DNA of 64,000 nt from an uncultured Hungatella sp. (GTDB lineage: Bacteria; Bacillota; Clostridia; Lachnospirales; Lachnospiraceae). Location of the stretch: the NCBI GenBank assembly GCA_910585435.1, contig CAJUEJ010000011.1:52522-116521 (forward strand), written 5' to 3'. The notes beneath the pieces were generated by a model that worked only from the letters and a program-made list of their open reading frames with translations, was not told where the DNA came from and ran no database searches. A program made the position numbers and the translations under genes. Shown piece after piece: positions 16,179-24,936 of this stretch (position 1 is its first letter; every line of letters begins with the position of its first letter).

Positions 16179-16853
16179 TCACTCCTCTTCAAAAATCTTT
16201 TGTTTCCTTAATTTCATCATAGCCTCAGCTCGAAACAGATCATCCGGATAAGTAATTTTATCAAAATATGGTACTTCAAAATTTAAATATATTTTTGATG
16301 TCTCTGGGAGCTGTTGAATGGATTCCGTATAGGAAGAATCTGCTTTAAAATATTGGTTTAATAATGCAAATCTAAATCCCTCCGGCGGATTTAAAGTATA
16401 ATAATCTTCCCTATTTACTATCCATTTTCCATATTTTCCAAGACTGTCCGTTATTTTTCTTGCACATGCAACTGCATCATATTTATCCAGAAGCTTAAAT
16501 GTTTCATATAACACTTCAACCTCTAAAAAGGGACGTACTGCCTCTACCACAATAAGCTTTTCACAAGAACTATGCTTTTCTATATAGTCGAATCCGTTAC
16601 GCTTCGTCTCATTTAACTCACTTCCGCTATCTGTAACATCTACTCCATATTTTTTATGTAATTGTTCATGATAAGCCGCAGCAGCAACTATGAGAATCGC
16701 ATCCGCCATTTCACATTTCTTGCATGCATCGACTACATATTCAATAACCGGCTTACCATCAAGGATAAAATACTGCTTTGGAATTTCAGTGCCAAATCTC
16801 TGTCCGACTCCACCTGCCGTTATCATAACAATATTTTTATCTGTCTTCTTCAA
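16179..16853 (-). CDS. IspD/TarI-like cytidylyltransferase
   Basis: 224 residues from a TTG at 16853, supported by AGGAGAGG a few bases upstream; a longer frame begins at 16880. The nucleotidyltransferase signature is MITAGGVGQRFG then IPKQYFILDGKPVIEYVVDA, as in IspD and TarI (CDP-methylerythritol or CDP-ribitol formation). Downstream are VVEAVRPFLE (IspD has VHDAARP) and NPPEGFRF (IspD has TPQ.F), so the substrate-binding residues differ and housekeeping IspD is unlikely. It lies next to a second IspD-like protein fused to a kinase and to LicD. Making a CDP-activated alcohol for a phospho-substituent is inferred. Confidence 0.75.
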   Translation of the reverse strand: MKKTDKNIVMITAGGVGQRFGTEIPKQYFILDGKPVIEYVVDACKKCEMADAILIVAAAAYHEQLHKKYGVDVTDSGSELNETKRNGFDYIEKHSSCEKLIVVEAVRPFLEVEVLYETFKLLDKYDAVACARKITDSLGKYGKWIVNREDYYTLNPPEGFRFALLNQYFKADSSYTESIQQLPETSKIYLNFEVPYFDKITYPDDLFRAEAMMKLRKQKIFEEE

Positions 16854-16869
16854 ATCATCCTCTCCTAAT

Positions 16870-18480
16870 TTAAATATCAAATTTATTAAGAATAAAATTA
16901 TAATTGTTATCTACATATAAATCTTCTATTAATTCAAGATATCTATCTGCTCTCTTATAATGGTCATTCGCTTCATAGATGGAAGGCACCAGCTGCTTTA
17001 CAAGAAATATATAAACAGATGCATAAAATTTTGTTATATCTGTAAATCTAGCAAAAAAAGTCAGCAGTTCCTTAAATTTTTTCTGATACATAGTGCTATC
17101 TGTGTTTATAATAAGTTCATATGTAAAAAAAGGCATATATTCAAAAATAAAGGCATCTTGGTAGCCAACAGGATCTATAAGCTTAATACCGTTTTTACCT
17201 CTCAATGCATTTTTGAAATATACATCTCCGTGAAGAAGGTATTTGTTCTCTGATGTAAAGTATTCTTCATATACTTCTTTTGCACAATCTAATAGATATT
17301 TCACTCTATTAGTGTGATAATTACATTTACTGGCTGTCTGAAACTCTTCCTCTGCTTGCTGCAGTATTCCTTTAATTTCAGGTTCTATATTTTCTAGTGT
17401 TGATATTGCAGCTTTATTTTTTTCCATATCTATAAACATTTCTTCAATACCATCGACATCTTCTGGAAATTCAATATAATCGCCCGGAATAACTCTTTCC
17501 AGCAGCATTGCGCATTTATCATAGTCATAGTCTAAAAGCGTACATTGATGGTAATTTCGTAAATTTTTCAAAATATATAGCTCCTTCTTATATCTTTTCT
17601 CCAAAAAAGGAGCATATATTTTTACTATAACCGCTCCATATTTTCTAGATCCACACTCCAGCACTAAACCCATATAGGCATCTCGATTAACTGTAAACTC
17701 ATATATTTCCCAAATAGAGAATAACTTTTCCATATCTGCATCCAGTTTTTTCTCCCATAACTTTGTACTTTTTCTGTCCATAAGTCTAAGTTTAGTAAAC
17801 AAAGCAAGTACATTGCTATCTGAATGTGCCGCAAATCTAATATACCGTTCTCTTTCTTTAAGTAGTACTTCTGCAATAGCAATATCATGAGGATACACGA
17901 TCTTTATATAATTTTTAAATTCGTAATATAACTTGACTTTTGCAGTTTTTTCCAACTGATAAAATGGAGTAGTAGTATTCGAGTTTGCATTAAAACAAGA
18001 CGACAACACGTTAAAACGATATGCATCAGGAGATTGTATAAGAAAATAGTCATTACAATTTACTAATGAACCATCATATTTTCCAATACTTGTTGTTATA
18101 TCTGAAGCAGTAAATACTGCATCAAACTCGTCCAAATAGTCAAAATAAAGATTTAAAGTCTCGGGGCTGATAAGAGGACATACAGCGTCGATAATGATCA
18201 ATTTCTCACACTGCATTGTATCACGGATGTTGATTAATGCATTGGAGATTGATTGATTTCTTTTTTTGCCTCCTTCAATAGTGAAGACACCATATTTATT
18301 TTCAAGTTCATCTCTATACTCCTTATTAGCTACTACGATAACTTCGTCAGCAGAACTTTTTACAGAGGCCTCGATCACGTATTCGATTACAGGCCTCCCA
18401 TTAAGAAAATGATACTGTTTAGGTATGGCAGATCTAAAACGATTGCCAATTCCGCCTGCCATTATGCATATAATATTCAT
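16870..18480 (-). CDS. Bifunctional IspD-like nucleotidyltransferase / APH-type kinase
   Basis: 536 residues from the ATG at 18480 (an open frame extends to a TTG at 18492). Residues ~1-220 are an IspD-type cytidylyltransferase (CIMAGGIGNRFRSAIPKQY, VVANKEYRDEL, IIDAVCPLISPE). Residues ~235-536 resemble aminoglycoside/choline-kinase-like phosphotransferases, with Brenner-type LLHGDVYFKNALRG (~415) and the DFG-equivalent IKLIDPVGYQDAF. The fusion would phosphorylate an alcohol and then activate it with CTP, the same two steps as LicA plus LicC in phosphocholine decoration. LicD follows directly upstream in the transcript (18505-19320). The alcohol is not identifiable from sequence. Confidence 0.75.
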   Translation of the reverse strand: MNIICIMAGGIGNRFRSAIPKQYHFLNGRPVIEYVIEASVKSSADEVIVVANKEYRDELENKYGVFTIEGGKKRNQSISNALINIRDTMQCEKLIIIDAVCPLISPETLNLYFDYLDEFDAVFTASDITTSIGKYDGSLVNCNDYFLIQSPDAYRFNVLSSCFNANSNTTTPFYQLEKTAKVKLYYEFKNYIKIVYPHDIAIAEVLLKERERYIRFAAHSDSNVLALFTKLRLMDRKSTKLWEKKLDADMEKLFSIWEIYEFTVNRDAYMGLVLECGSRKYGAVIVKIYAPFLEKRYKKELYILKNLRNYHQCTLLDYDYDKCAMLLERVIPGDYIEFPEDVDGIEEMFIDMEKNKAAISTLENIEPEIKGILQQAEEEFQTASKCNYHTNRVKYLLDCAKEVYEEYFTSENKYLLHGDVYFKNALRGKNGIKLIDPVGYQDAFIFEYMPFFTYELIINTDSTMYQKKFKELLTFFARFTDITKFYASVYIFLVKQLVPSIYEANDHYKRADRYLELIEDLYVDNNYNFILNKFDI

Positions 18481-18504
18481 TGTTTTTCTCAACTTCCGTT
18501 TATA

Positions 18505-19320
18505 TTAATCTATAAAATAAGCACTGAACGTATGTCCTACTCTCTTTTCCTCTGGTGGCAGCTGCATATAATTTCCATAAAATTGTGTTAATACACTTGC
18601 AAATTCACCAGGTGCATCAAATTCCATACCTTCAAACAAAACTTTCGCTGTTTTATCATAATATTCTTTAGGATAACGATCCTTTATACTACTGGCCCAG
18701 CAAAGATTTCCAATATAATGTGATGGTGGATAATTTCCTAATTGAAGCAATTTTTTACTCCAATAAATACTGTTCATTCCAGCTGCCAACATCATCTTTT
18801 TAACAGGTAAAGCAAAGGGATAAATGAACTTATACATTCTATCCTGAAGGTTTCCACAGATAGATAATTGCAACATCTTCAGCAATCGCTTTTGTTGTTT
18901 CATTATCCTTTCAGCTTGTTTTTGATTATCCGGCCAATAGGAAAGACAAAAAATATCTATCCACAATCCTTTCGCATATTGTTTATCAACATTCTTTTCA
19001 TAAACTATTGTTTTTGTATCAATTAATTGAAAAATTGGCTGTATATTGGTTCCTGTAGCTGGGAGAAGAAAACAATATCGTTTACTTTCATCAATAAATG
19101 GGTTTTCTTTCGCCAATTCAGTTAGTTTCTTATACACATCTTTTTTGATAACAACATCGATATCATCATCCCATGGGATAAATCCCTGATGTCTAATTGC
19201 TCCTAAAAGTGTTCCCCCTGCTAGATAAAATGTCAAATTATTTCTATCAAAAAAGTCTTTTAAAGTCTTTAACATATTTAGAAGCAACGGCTGTATTTCC
19301 TCTTTCTTAACTTTTCTCAT
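18505..19320 (-). CDS. LicD-family phosphotransferase
   Basis: 271 residues with the LicD signature near the N-terminus: TFYLAGGTLLGAIRHQGFIP followed by WDDDIDVVI (metal-binding Asp triad of a nucleotidyltransferase fold). LicD proteins move phosphocholine or other phospho-alcohols from a CDP donor onto a glycan in the cytosol. It sits directly upstream of the kinase/cytidylyltransferase fusion, which could supply the donor. The ATG is preceded by an AGAAGGG site 11 bases away. Near full family length with no frame damage. Confidence 0.9.
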   Translation of the reverse strand: MRKVKKEEIQPLLLNMLKTLKDFFDRNNLTFYLAGGTLLGAIRHQGFIPWDDDIDVVIKKDVYKKLTELAKENPFIDESKRYCFLLPATGTNIQPIFQLIDTKTIVYEKNVDKQYAKGLWIDIFCLSYWPDNQKQAERIMKQQKRLLKMLQLSICGNLQDRMYKFIYPFALPVKKMMLAAGMNSIYWSKKLLQLGNYPPSHYIGNLCWASSIKDRYPKEYYDKTAKVLFEGMEFDAPGEFASVLTQFYGNYMQLPPEEKRVGHTFSAYFID

Positions 19321-19369
19321 TGTGGCTTAAATCCCTTCTCTTTATCTATTACTTATCCTCAACTTATCC

Positions 19370-20467
19370 CTATTTTTTTATAGCTATACAATTCATCTGC
19401 AGTAATCTCGGCTCTATTTTATGATATATCTCAAAAAAGATTATTGTTAAAACAAGCTCTGATAGGCCGATTGTCAAATTGGATACTTGGAAAGGCATAT
19501 GTATAACGATTCTATTCATATATTGAATAACAATATAATGAATTAAGAAGTAGCCTGAGCTTTTTATTCCGATATGCTTAATGCTTTTTCCCTTAGACAG
19601 CGTCTTAACAATCATTCCCTGTTTAGCAGCAAACAAATAGACAGCTGCCGCTGCCACTGGAATATATATGGTTGTCCAGTTATTGAATATTTTTGAAATA
19701 AAACCTGTATGTTCCGACTTATTATCCCAAAATGTTATGCCTATACATGCAATTAGAACAATAACTTCAACAATACTTGCCTTAACAGATTTCAACGTAT
19801 CTTTTTTCTCTAAATACATTACTCCAACAATACATCCAACAAGAAAATCTCCCATTCTGAAAAACGGCATATCATATGCTATCCATCTATAAAATTCCCA
19901 TGACGAATCAATCTTCAAAGCAATCGCTGATAGGATCAACTGTAGTATCAGGATTAAGATAATTATTGTATATTGATAGTTCCTCTTTCCTCGTAATTTT
20001 CTCATTTTTTCAACAATATAGGGAAACATAAAATAATGAAATGCTGCTGCAGAAAGATACCATGCGACACCATTTAAAGAAACATTTACACCTGCATCAG
20101 GATACCAAGATTGTAAAAGAAACGTGTTTAAAATTATATTTCTTCCCAAACCTAACCAATCTCTTCTTAAAGCAGGCTTTCCTATATAAGGCACCAGAAT
20201 CATAGCCACAGCCAATATCATAGTAATAAAATGTAATGGATAAATCTTTGAAACTCTTTTTACAGAAAATTTCAGGCCATTCCGATACCCCCCCCAGGCT
20301 AACAAGGAATCAAGATAATGGTATGTAAGCAAAAAACCGGATAATACAAAAAAAATGGAAACTCCCAATGTTGCCCATTGAATTGGAAAGCCGATATGAA
20401 GTAAGAAAATTCCTGAAAATGCAATGCCCCTAAGCGTCTCTAACGATTCAATTTTATTATCCTTCAT
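19370..20467 (-). CDS. Acyltransferase 3 family membrane protein (O-acetyltransferase type)
   Basis: 365 residues with ten or so hydrophobic helices. The N-terminal motif ESLETLRGIAFSGIFLLHIG has the conserved R/H of acyltransferase-3 proteins, followed by GVSIFFVLSGFLLTYHYLDS and KRVSKIYPLHFI. These proteins acetylate surface glycans using cytosolic acyl-CoA. A G8 tract (20288-20295) lies at codons ~58-60 (AWGGYRNG) and is in frame in this sequence, so the gene reads ON. A slip of one base would truncate the protein after ~60 residues. Confidence 0.88.
   Translation of the reverse strand: MKDNKIESLETLRGIAFSGIFLLHIGFPIQWATLGVSIFFVLSGFLLTYHYLDSLLAWGGYRNGLKFSVKRVSKIYPLHFITMILAVAMILVPYIGKPALRRDWLGLGRNIILNTFLLQSWYPDAGVNVSLNGVAWYLSAAAFHYFMFPYIVEKMRKLRGKRNYQYTIIILILILQLILSAIALKIDSSWEFYRWIAYDMPFFRMGDFLVGCIVGVMYLEKKDTLKSVKASIVEVIVLIACIGITFWDNKSEHTGFISKIFNNWTTIYIPVAAAAVYLFAAKQGMIVKTLSKGKSIKHIGIKSSGYFLIHYIVIQYMNRIVIHMPFQVSNLTIGLSELVLTIIFFEIYHKIEPRLLQMNCIAIKK
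20288..20295. repeat. Homopolymeric G8 tract (minus strand) in the acyltransferase gene, in frame
   Basis: Eight C on the plus strand, within the first fifth of the gene. Candidate slipped-strand contingency tract, here in the ON state. Confidence 0.8.
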
Positions 20468-20512
20468 AATAGCTTCTTTCCTTTCTCATAATTGCATAGT
20501 ATACTTATCACA

Positions 20513-21229
20513 TCATAAGTTTTGATTTTTTCTTACATATTCAACACTCTTAAACTTTAAAACATTTCCTTCCTCATCTTCAATATATAAATTGGGATAT
20601 GGATCACCAAGTGCCCTGATTAAATTATATACATCTATTAATTTCATATCAGATAACTGCTGCCATGTTACCTTACTGTCACATGGCAGTCTCCGTTTAT
20701 AATAACTTCCCAAAGTCAAATCCTGTTTTTGGGGATAAATAGAATCCATTTTCTCAATAAATCTGGTTAATAACCGTTCACTGCTCTTAGACAACTCTTC
20801 AAGGATCACATCCATTGATTTTCCGGACATATCCCATTCTTCTTTTCCCCAAATATCTCCTGTATCAATTCCAGCTGAAGATATCGTCATCAAAGATATC
20901 TTCGTTTTTTCCATACCGGCTATAATCTGATGCTGGATAGGACTGCCACCTCTATACATTGGCAAATCAGAAGGATGGATCCCTACACACAAAAATCTGT
21001 TTAGAATATCATCTTTAATAATCCAGCTCCATCCTATCAAAATGATGCAGTCGACATATCCCTCTCTGTATTCCTTTATTTTTATTTCATATTCATATTT
21101 ACTTTTAATAACATCCACGACTTCTATTGCTTTATTCTTTGAGATATTTTGTACAGCTCTCAGAGCCCATTCCCGGTATGCAAGAAAGGTTATTCTTTTA
21201 TTTTTTCTTAAATCTGACCCGTTCAACAT
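20513..21229 (-). CDS. Sugar N-formyltransferase-like protein (third of a trio)
   Basis: 238 residues from the ATG at 21229 (AAGGGG seven bases upstream); the open frame to 21247 is longer. It has the methionyl-tRNA-formyltransferase fold signature VGIHPSDLPMYRGGSPIQHQ (~80-100) and SSAGIDTGDIWGKE. The catalytic triad of this family is Asn-His-Asp (NxH ... D); here the Asn position is Gly (GIH), while His and the later Asp are present. Such enzymes transfer a formyl group from N10-formyl-THF to a 4-amino sugar nucleotide. The start overlaps the end of the preceding trio member by 32 bases. The missing Asn leaves activity open. Confidence 0.72.
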   Translation of the reverse strand: MLNGSDLRKNKRITFLAYREWALRAVQNISKNKAIEVVDVIKSKYEYEIKIKEYREGYVDCIILIGWSWIIKDDILNRFLCVGIHPSDLPMYRGGSPIQHQIIAGMEKTKISLMTISSAGIDTGDIWGKEEWDMSGKSMDVILEELSKSSERLLTRFIEKMDSIYPQKQDLTLGSYYKRRLPCDSKVTWQQLSDMKLIDVYNLIRALGDPYPNLYIEDEEGNVLKFKSVEYVRKNQNL

Positions 21230-21869
21230 ACAAACACCCCTTTTCATCTTCTATACCGCCATTTGGATATGGGTCTTCCAGGCATCGAAAAAAATTGTAC
21301 ATCTGCTCTGTATCCATTTTTAATAAATCATTCTTTGTCAATATGCTGTCCTTTGGAGTACGTTTTTGGCGGACAATATTTTCTTCTGGCCAAGTTCTCC
21401 ACTTATTGTTCGGATATTCATCAAGGAACTGATTGAACAGTATTTTACTTGTTGCAGTCAATTGCTCCAAAATATCAGACATATTGCCTGTCAGATCTAA
21501 TGCCACCTCATTAGCATATTTCCGATTATGTGTATGTGCACGATTAGAGTTTTTATCATAAGTAAAACTAAAAATCCGATGTTTGGAATATCGTATCCCA
21601 TCAATGATCTGAAGCTGTATTGGTGTTCCATAAGAATATCTGTCTAGCTCTGCACAATGAACTCCTATTGCCTTTATCCTCGATGTAATTTCCTCTCCCA
21701 GTTCTTCGCTTAATCCACATGTTAAAAGAAGATCGTACTCCTCTAAAGGAAGTCCCTGAACTTCCCCTCTCGTTTTACAACATATACACTCTTCTATTTT
21801 GGGATGCCTCTCCACCGTTGTATAAACATCGATTCCCCATTGCCTGTAAGCCCAAAAAATCACCTTCAT
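21198..21869 (-). CDS. Formyltransferase-like protein (second of a trio), active site degenerate
   Basis: 223 residues beginning MKVIFWAYRQWG, with AGGAGG a few bases upstream. It aligns in outline with the neighbouring formyltransferase-like proteins: VHCAELDRYSYGTPIQLQII corresponds to the NxHPSLLP region, and the C-terminal YNFFRCLEDPYPNGGIEDEKG parallels LIRALGDPYPNLYIEDEEG of the next gene. The Asn of the triad is absent (GVH), and I cannot find the catalytic Asp (the region reads HNRKYANEVALDLTG). It may act on another acyl donor, be a binding partner, or be inactive. Its stop overlaps the next gene. Confidence 0.6.
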   Translation of the reverse strand: MKVIFWAYRQWGIDVYTTVERHPKIEECICCKTRGEVQGLPLEEYDLLLTCGLSEELGEEITSRIKAIGVHCAELDRYSYGTPIQLQIIDGIRYSKHRIFSFTYDKNSNRAHTHNRKYANEVALDLTGNMSDILEQLTATSKILFNQFLDEYPNNKWRTWPEENIVRQKRTPKDSILTKNDLLKMDTEQMYNFFRCLEDPYPNGGIEDEKGCLYVERVRFKKK

Positions 21870-21926
21870 TTTTCATTTCCTCCTATATCTGCTATTCGAT
21901 CAAGATCAGGAGACCAGAACACCACA

Positions 21927-22726
21927 TCAGGCTATATCAGTATAATAAATATGCCCTTTGAGCTTATACTCATATCTATATCCATCTCTCATGCTAAAAA
22001 CAAGATGTATCTTCTTTCCGTCCTTTTCTATAAATGCAGGTTCCTTGTCTGGAAAATCAAATGCTCGGATATATGTATCCAGCTCGCTCTCAGACATTGC
22101 ATCCACATCAAGCATACGAGATGGAAGATCATCGTTTCTATAAAGATGAATCCCCTCCATCGGTGGATCATATAAGAATACTCTCTGACCTGACAGCCTT
22201 GGCATCCATTCTTTTATCATAGACAACGCTTGGTAATCTGCTTTCTGAAATAGTGTATATGCCGTATCCTGGGAGGTTATCTCTATAGATCTGCTTGCAA
22301 CGATAGATCCGGCATCCAACTGAGCTACCATTTTATGAAGTGTTGTTCCATGATAGAAAATATTTTCTCTCAGCGTATTAAGAATTGCATGAGTAGTGAT
22401 GTTGCGCCCTCTTAATCTTAAATTGTAAGAATGATGCACATTGTAAAAGCCATTCTTACAGTGATATAATATCTTCTCATTAATTATCCTGTGATAATTC
22501 ACCGATAGCCCCATGTCTACATCGAACTGCATAAGTTCTGCCATTTCGCAGATCCTCAAATTATTTTTTTCTGCAATATTCTTAATCACTTCATAAGCAT
22601 GCCAATCCAAATGCTGTGGAACCAGACACACGGCAGCTATCTCCAGATAAGGTTGGGTACATAACCATTCCAGTGTCTTTGCCCCTAAGGATCTACCCCC
22701 CCGAAGGCAATTTTAACTTTTTTCAT
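21927..22726 (-). pseudogene. Sugar N-formyltransferase, frameshifted at a G7 tract near the N-terminus (first of a trio)
   Basis: The ATG at 22726 reads MKKVKIAFGG and then, through seven G (22696-22702), runs into TAG. With eight G the frame continues GGRSLGAKTLEWL into the long open frame (MCLVPQHLDWHAYEV onward), giving ~266 residues, the expected length. It keeps a complete formyltransferase triad: YNVHHSYN (Asn, His) and AQLDAGSIV (Asp). It probably formylates an amino sugar made by the DegT enzymes just upstream. As read here it is OFF; translation could only start at internal codons lacking the nucleotide-sugar loop. Phase variation or a homopolymer sequencing error would both explain it. 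Confidence 0.7.
22696..22702. repeat. Homopolymeric G7 tract (minus strand) in the formyltransferase gene, out of frame
   Basis: Seven C on the plus strand at codons 9-11 of the formyltransferase gene; eight would restore the frame. Confidence 0.8.
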
Positions 22727-22767
22727 AAATCCATCCTTTTCCTTTCTTTTTTACATTTACTATACAA

Positions 22768-23826
22768 TCATATTTTTTCATCCATCCACCAGCCACAGGG
22801 CAATGCCACAAAAGAATTATAAAACTCGTTTACTCCTGGCAGTATCGTATATTCCCCAAACACGCTGTATCTGTTATTGTTGACATGAACACCAGAAGCA
22901 TAATATCCCAACGCACGAAACTTTTTGATACATTCTCTTTTATCTGGTGCAAGAATTCCATAAACCCAGTAATTTGGTTCACCGTCCACACTATTAAGCG
23001 GTTTGTATAGCCCTATTTCTCTAATCTTATTATCCCATTCCCCTGCTAGTCTTTTCTGTTTGTCAAGTCTCTTCTGAACTGTCTCTAACTGTTGTATCCC
23101 GATATACGCATTCACATTACTAAGGGTCGCACTATATCCTGGTATTGTAATATCACATTCCAAGCTGATTTCCCCCAGTTCGTCCCGAAAAATTTTACGA
23201 TCAATTCCGCAATCTCTTATAAGTTTTCCCTGTTCATACTTCTTTTTCGAGTTAAAAAAAATAGCTCCTCCATCTATGGTTGTCAGCATACGCACCGGAT
23301 TAAAGGAGAATATGGTAATATCTGTTCCACAATTTCCAATCAGCCTTCCTTTATATTTTGATCCAAAACATTCAATTCCATCATCTATGACAGTCACCCC
23401 ATACTTTTTTCCAATCTCATTTATCTCATCAATATACCCTGGGTAGCCACAAAAATGATTATGTACAATGCATGTTGTGTTTCCAGTAATCTTTTTCTCT
23501 ACGGACGCAGGATCAAGCGTTCCTGTATGAGGATCGATATCAGCCCAAACTATTTTCAGTCCTGCTGCAGCATAGGGCTGTGTTGATGCTAAACATGCCA
23601 TCGGGGAAACTACAATTTCATCACCATATTTGCCACCAGCACAGGCAACCGCAATGGAAACTGCACTGTTAAACGTATTTACAGCCAGTACTTTCTCTTC
23701 CGAAAAAAACGTACATAAATCTTTTTCAAATTTCTTTGTATAGCTTCCTGCTGCTAACTGTCCGGAATTAAGGATATCATTTAATTCTGGAAGAGCAGGC
23801 ATATACGGTTTATACAATGGTATCAA
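22768..23826 (-). CDS. DegT/DnrJ-family protein lacking the PLP-binding lysine
   Basis: 352 residues, start TTG at 23826. The overall fold is that of DegT/DnrJ/EryC1/StrS sugar aminotransferases (VNTFNSAVSIAVACAGG, VIDDGIECFG with the cofactor-binding Asp). At the Schiff-base lysine position the sequence reads FSFNPVRMLTTIDGG, with Arg179 (codon CGT) where the tandem neighbour has Lys182 in YSFQAIKQMTTVDGG. Without the lysine it cannot be a normal transaminase. Precedents in the family include ColD-type enzymes, in which the lysine is replaced and the reaction changes. It may also pair with the adjacent active paralog as a heterodimer. The C-terminus ends CGWWMDEKI, just before the formyltransferase gene. 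Confidence 0.8.
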   Translation of the reverse strand: MIPLYKPYMPALPELNDILNSGQLAAGSYTKKFEKDLCTFFSEEKVLAVNTFNSAVSIAVACAGGKYGDEIVVSPMACLASTQPYAAAGLKIVWADIDPHTGTLDPASVEKKITGNTTCIVHNHFCGYPGYIDEINEIGKKYGVTVIDDGIECFGSKYKGRLIGNCGTDITIFSFNPVRMLTTIDGGAIFFNSKKKYEQGKLIRDCGIDRKIFRDELGEISLECDITIPGYSATLSNVNAYIGIQQLETVQKRLDKQKRLAGEWDNKIREIGLYKPLNSVDGEPNYWVYGILAPDKRECIKKFRALGYYASGVHVNNNRYSVFGEYTILPGVNEFYNSFVALPCGWWMDEKI

Positions 23827-23847
23827 TTTATCACCGTCTTTCCTCTT

Positions 23848-24936
23848 CTACCACCCTTGTTTAATGGCATTTACAATAGTTTCTCTTGCCTCTTTGTCTA
23901 CCCACCAGCCGCAAGGAATATGTACAAAACTCCTATACCATTCTTCCATCTGTGGAAGTTCACATCTGGATCCTGCGAACACAGAATGGGTATCGCTTCT
24001 GTGATGTAATGGCGAAGCGGTTATGCCTCTATCCTCCATCATCCGACAAAAATCTTTACGCCCTTCTACCTTCATCGTATACAGCCAGTAAGAAGGAACC
24101 GTATGAGGATAGTATGGAACAAGATTGATACCATTTATTCCCTTAAGCATTTCATCATAATATTTACCATTTCCTATGTACTTCTCAATAATCTCCTGCG
24201 CATATCCAAGTTGAATACTTCCAATTACAGCAGTGACATTGTTCATGCCATACTTAAATCCAGCCTTTACTATATCGTTTTGCAGCCTTGGCACCCTCTT
24301 ATCCAATCCAAACCACCGCAGTTTTCTAGCCGCATTCAAATCTTCATCATTCTGAAAGGCTATTGCTCCACCATCAACGGTTGTCATCTGCTTTATTGCC
24401 TGAAAGGAATAGCAAGTAAAACGTGAATTAGAGCCTATTACCTTTCCATTATACCTGCCTCCAAAACAATGTGCTGAATCTTCAATCACCGGAACGCCTG
24501 TCTCTTCGGAAATTTTATTGAATGCATCCATATCGCAAATCATTCCTGCATAGTGGACAAGCATAATAGCTTTAGTTCTCTCCGTAATCTTCTCATACAC
24601 AGATTTTGGATCTAAAAGTCCTGTAGAAGCATCAACATCTCCCCATACGATCTTAGCGCCCGTTAACGCTATCGTTGTATTTGTCGGTTCTGCTGTCATC
24701 GGTGTGCTGATTACCTCATCCCCGCTTCCTACCTCTAGTATAGATAAAGCAATATGCAGCGCTGCTGTACCGGAATTAAGAGCCAGTATTTTTCGATTTC
24801 CAATGAAGTTTCCTAATTCTTCTTCAAATCTATATACCTTCTCGCCTTCGGCTATATATCCGCTATATAGAACTTTTTGTATTGCCGGCAGCAATTCTGA
24901 AGCTGGTGCAATATATGGTTTTACCAAAGGTATCAT
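23848..24936 (-). CDS. DegT/DnrJ/EryC1/StrS sugar aminotransferase
   Basis: 362 residues with an intact active site: ALNSGTAALHIAL (cofactor phosphate), VIEDSAHCFGGRYNG (Asp to the pyridine N), and the Schiff-base Lys182 in CYSFQAIKQMTTVDGG. It transfers an amino group, usually from glutamate, to a keto-sugar nucleotide such as the product of the CapE-like dehydratase in this locus. It overlaps the flippase gene by four bases (ATGA) and is followed closely by the lysine-less paralog, so co-expression is expected. The exact sugar is not deducible. Confidence 0.9.
   Translation of the reverse strand: MIPLVKPYIAPASELLPAIQKVLYSGYIAEGEKVYRFEEELGNFIGNRKILALNSGTAALHIALSILEVGSGDEVISTPMTAEPTNTTIALTGAKIVWGDVDASTGLLDPKSVYEKITERTKAIMLVHYAGMICDMDAFNKISEETGVPVIEDSAHCFGGRYNGKVIGSNSRFTCYSFQAIKQMTTVDGGAIAFQNDEDLNAARKLRWFGLDKRVPRLQNDIVKAGFKYGMNNVTAVIGSIQLGYAQEIIEKYIGNGKYYDEMLKGINGINLVPYYPHTVPSYWLYTMKVEGRKDFCRMMEDRGITASPLHHRSDTHSVFAGSRCELPQMEEWYRSFVHIPCGWWVDKEARETIVNAIKQGW

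Noticed and set aside
21198..21247. Frameshift joining the second and third formyltransferase-like genes
   Set aside because: Both proteins are complete with their own starts, ribosome-binding sites and parallel C-termini; they simply overlap.
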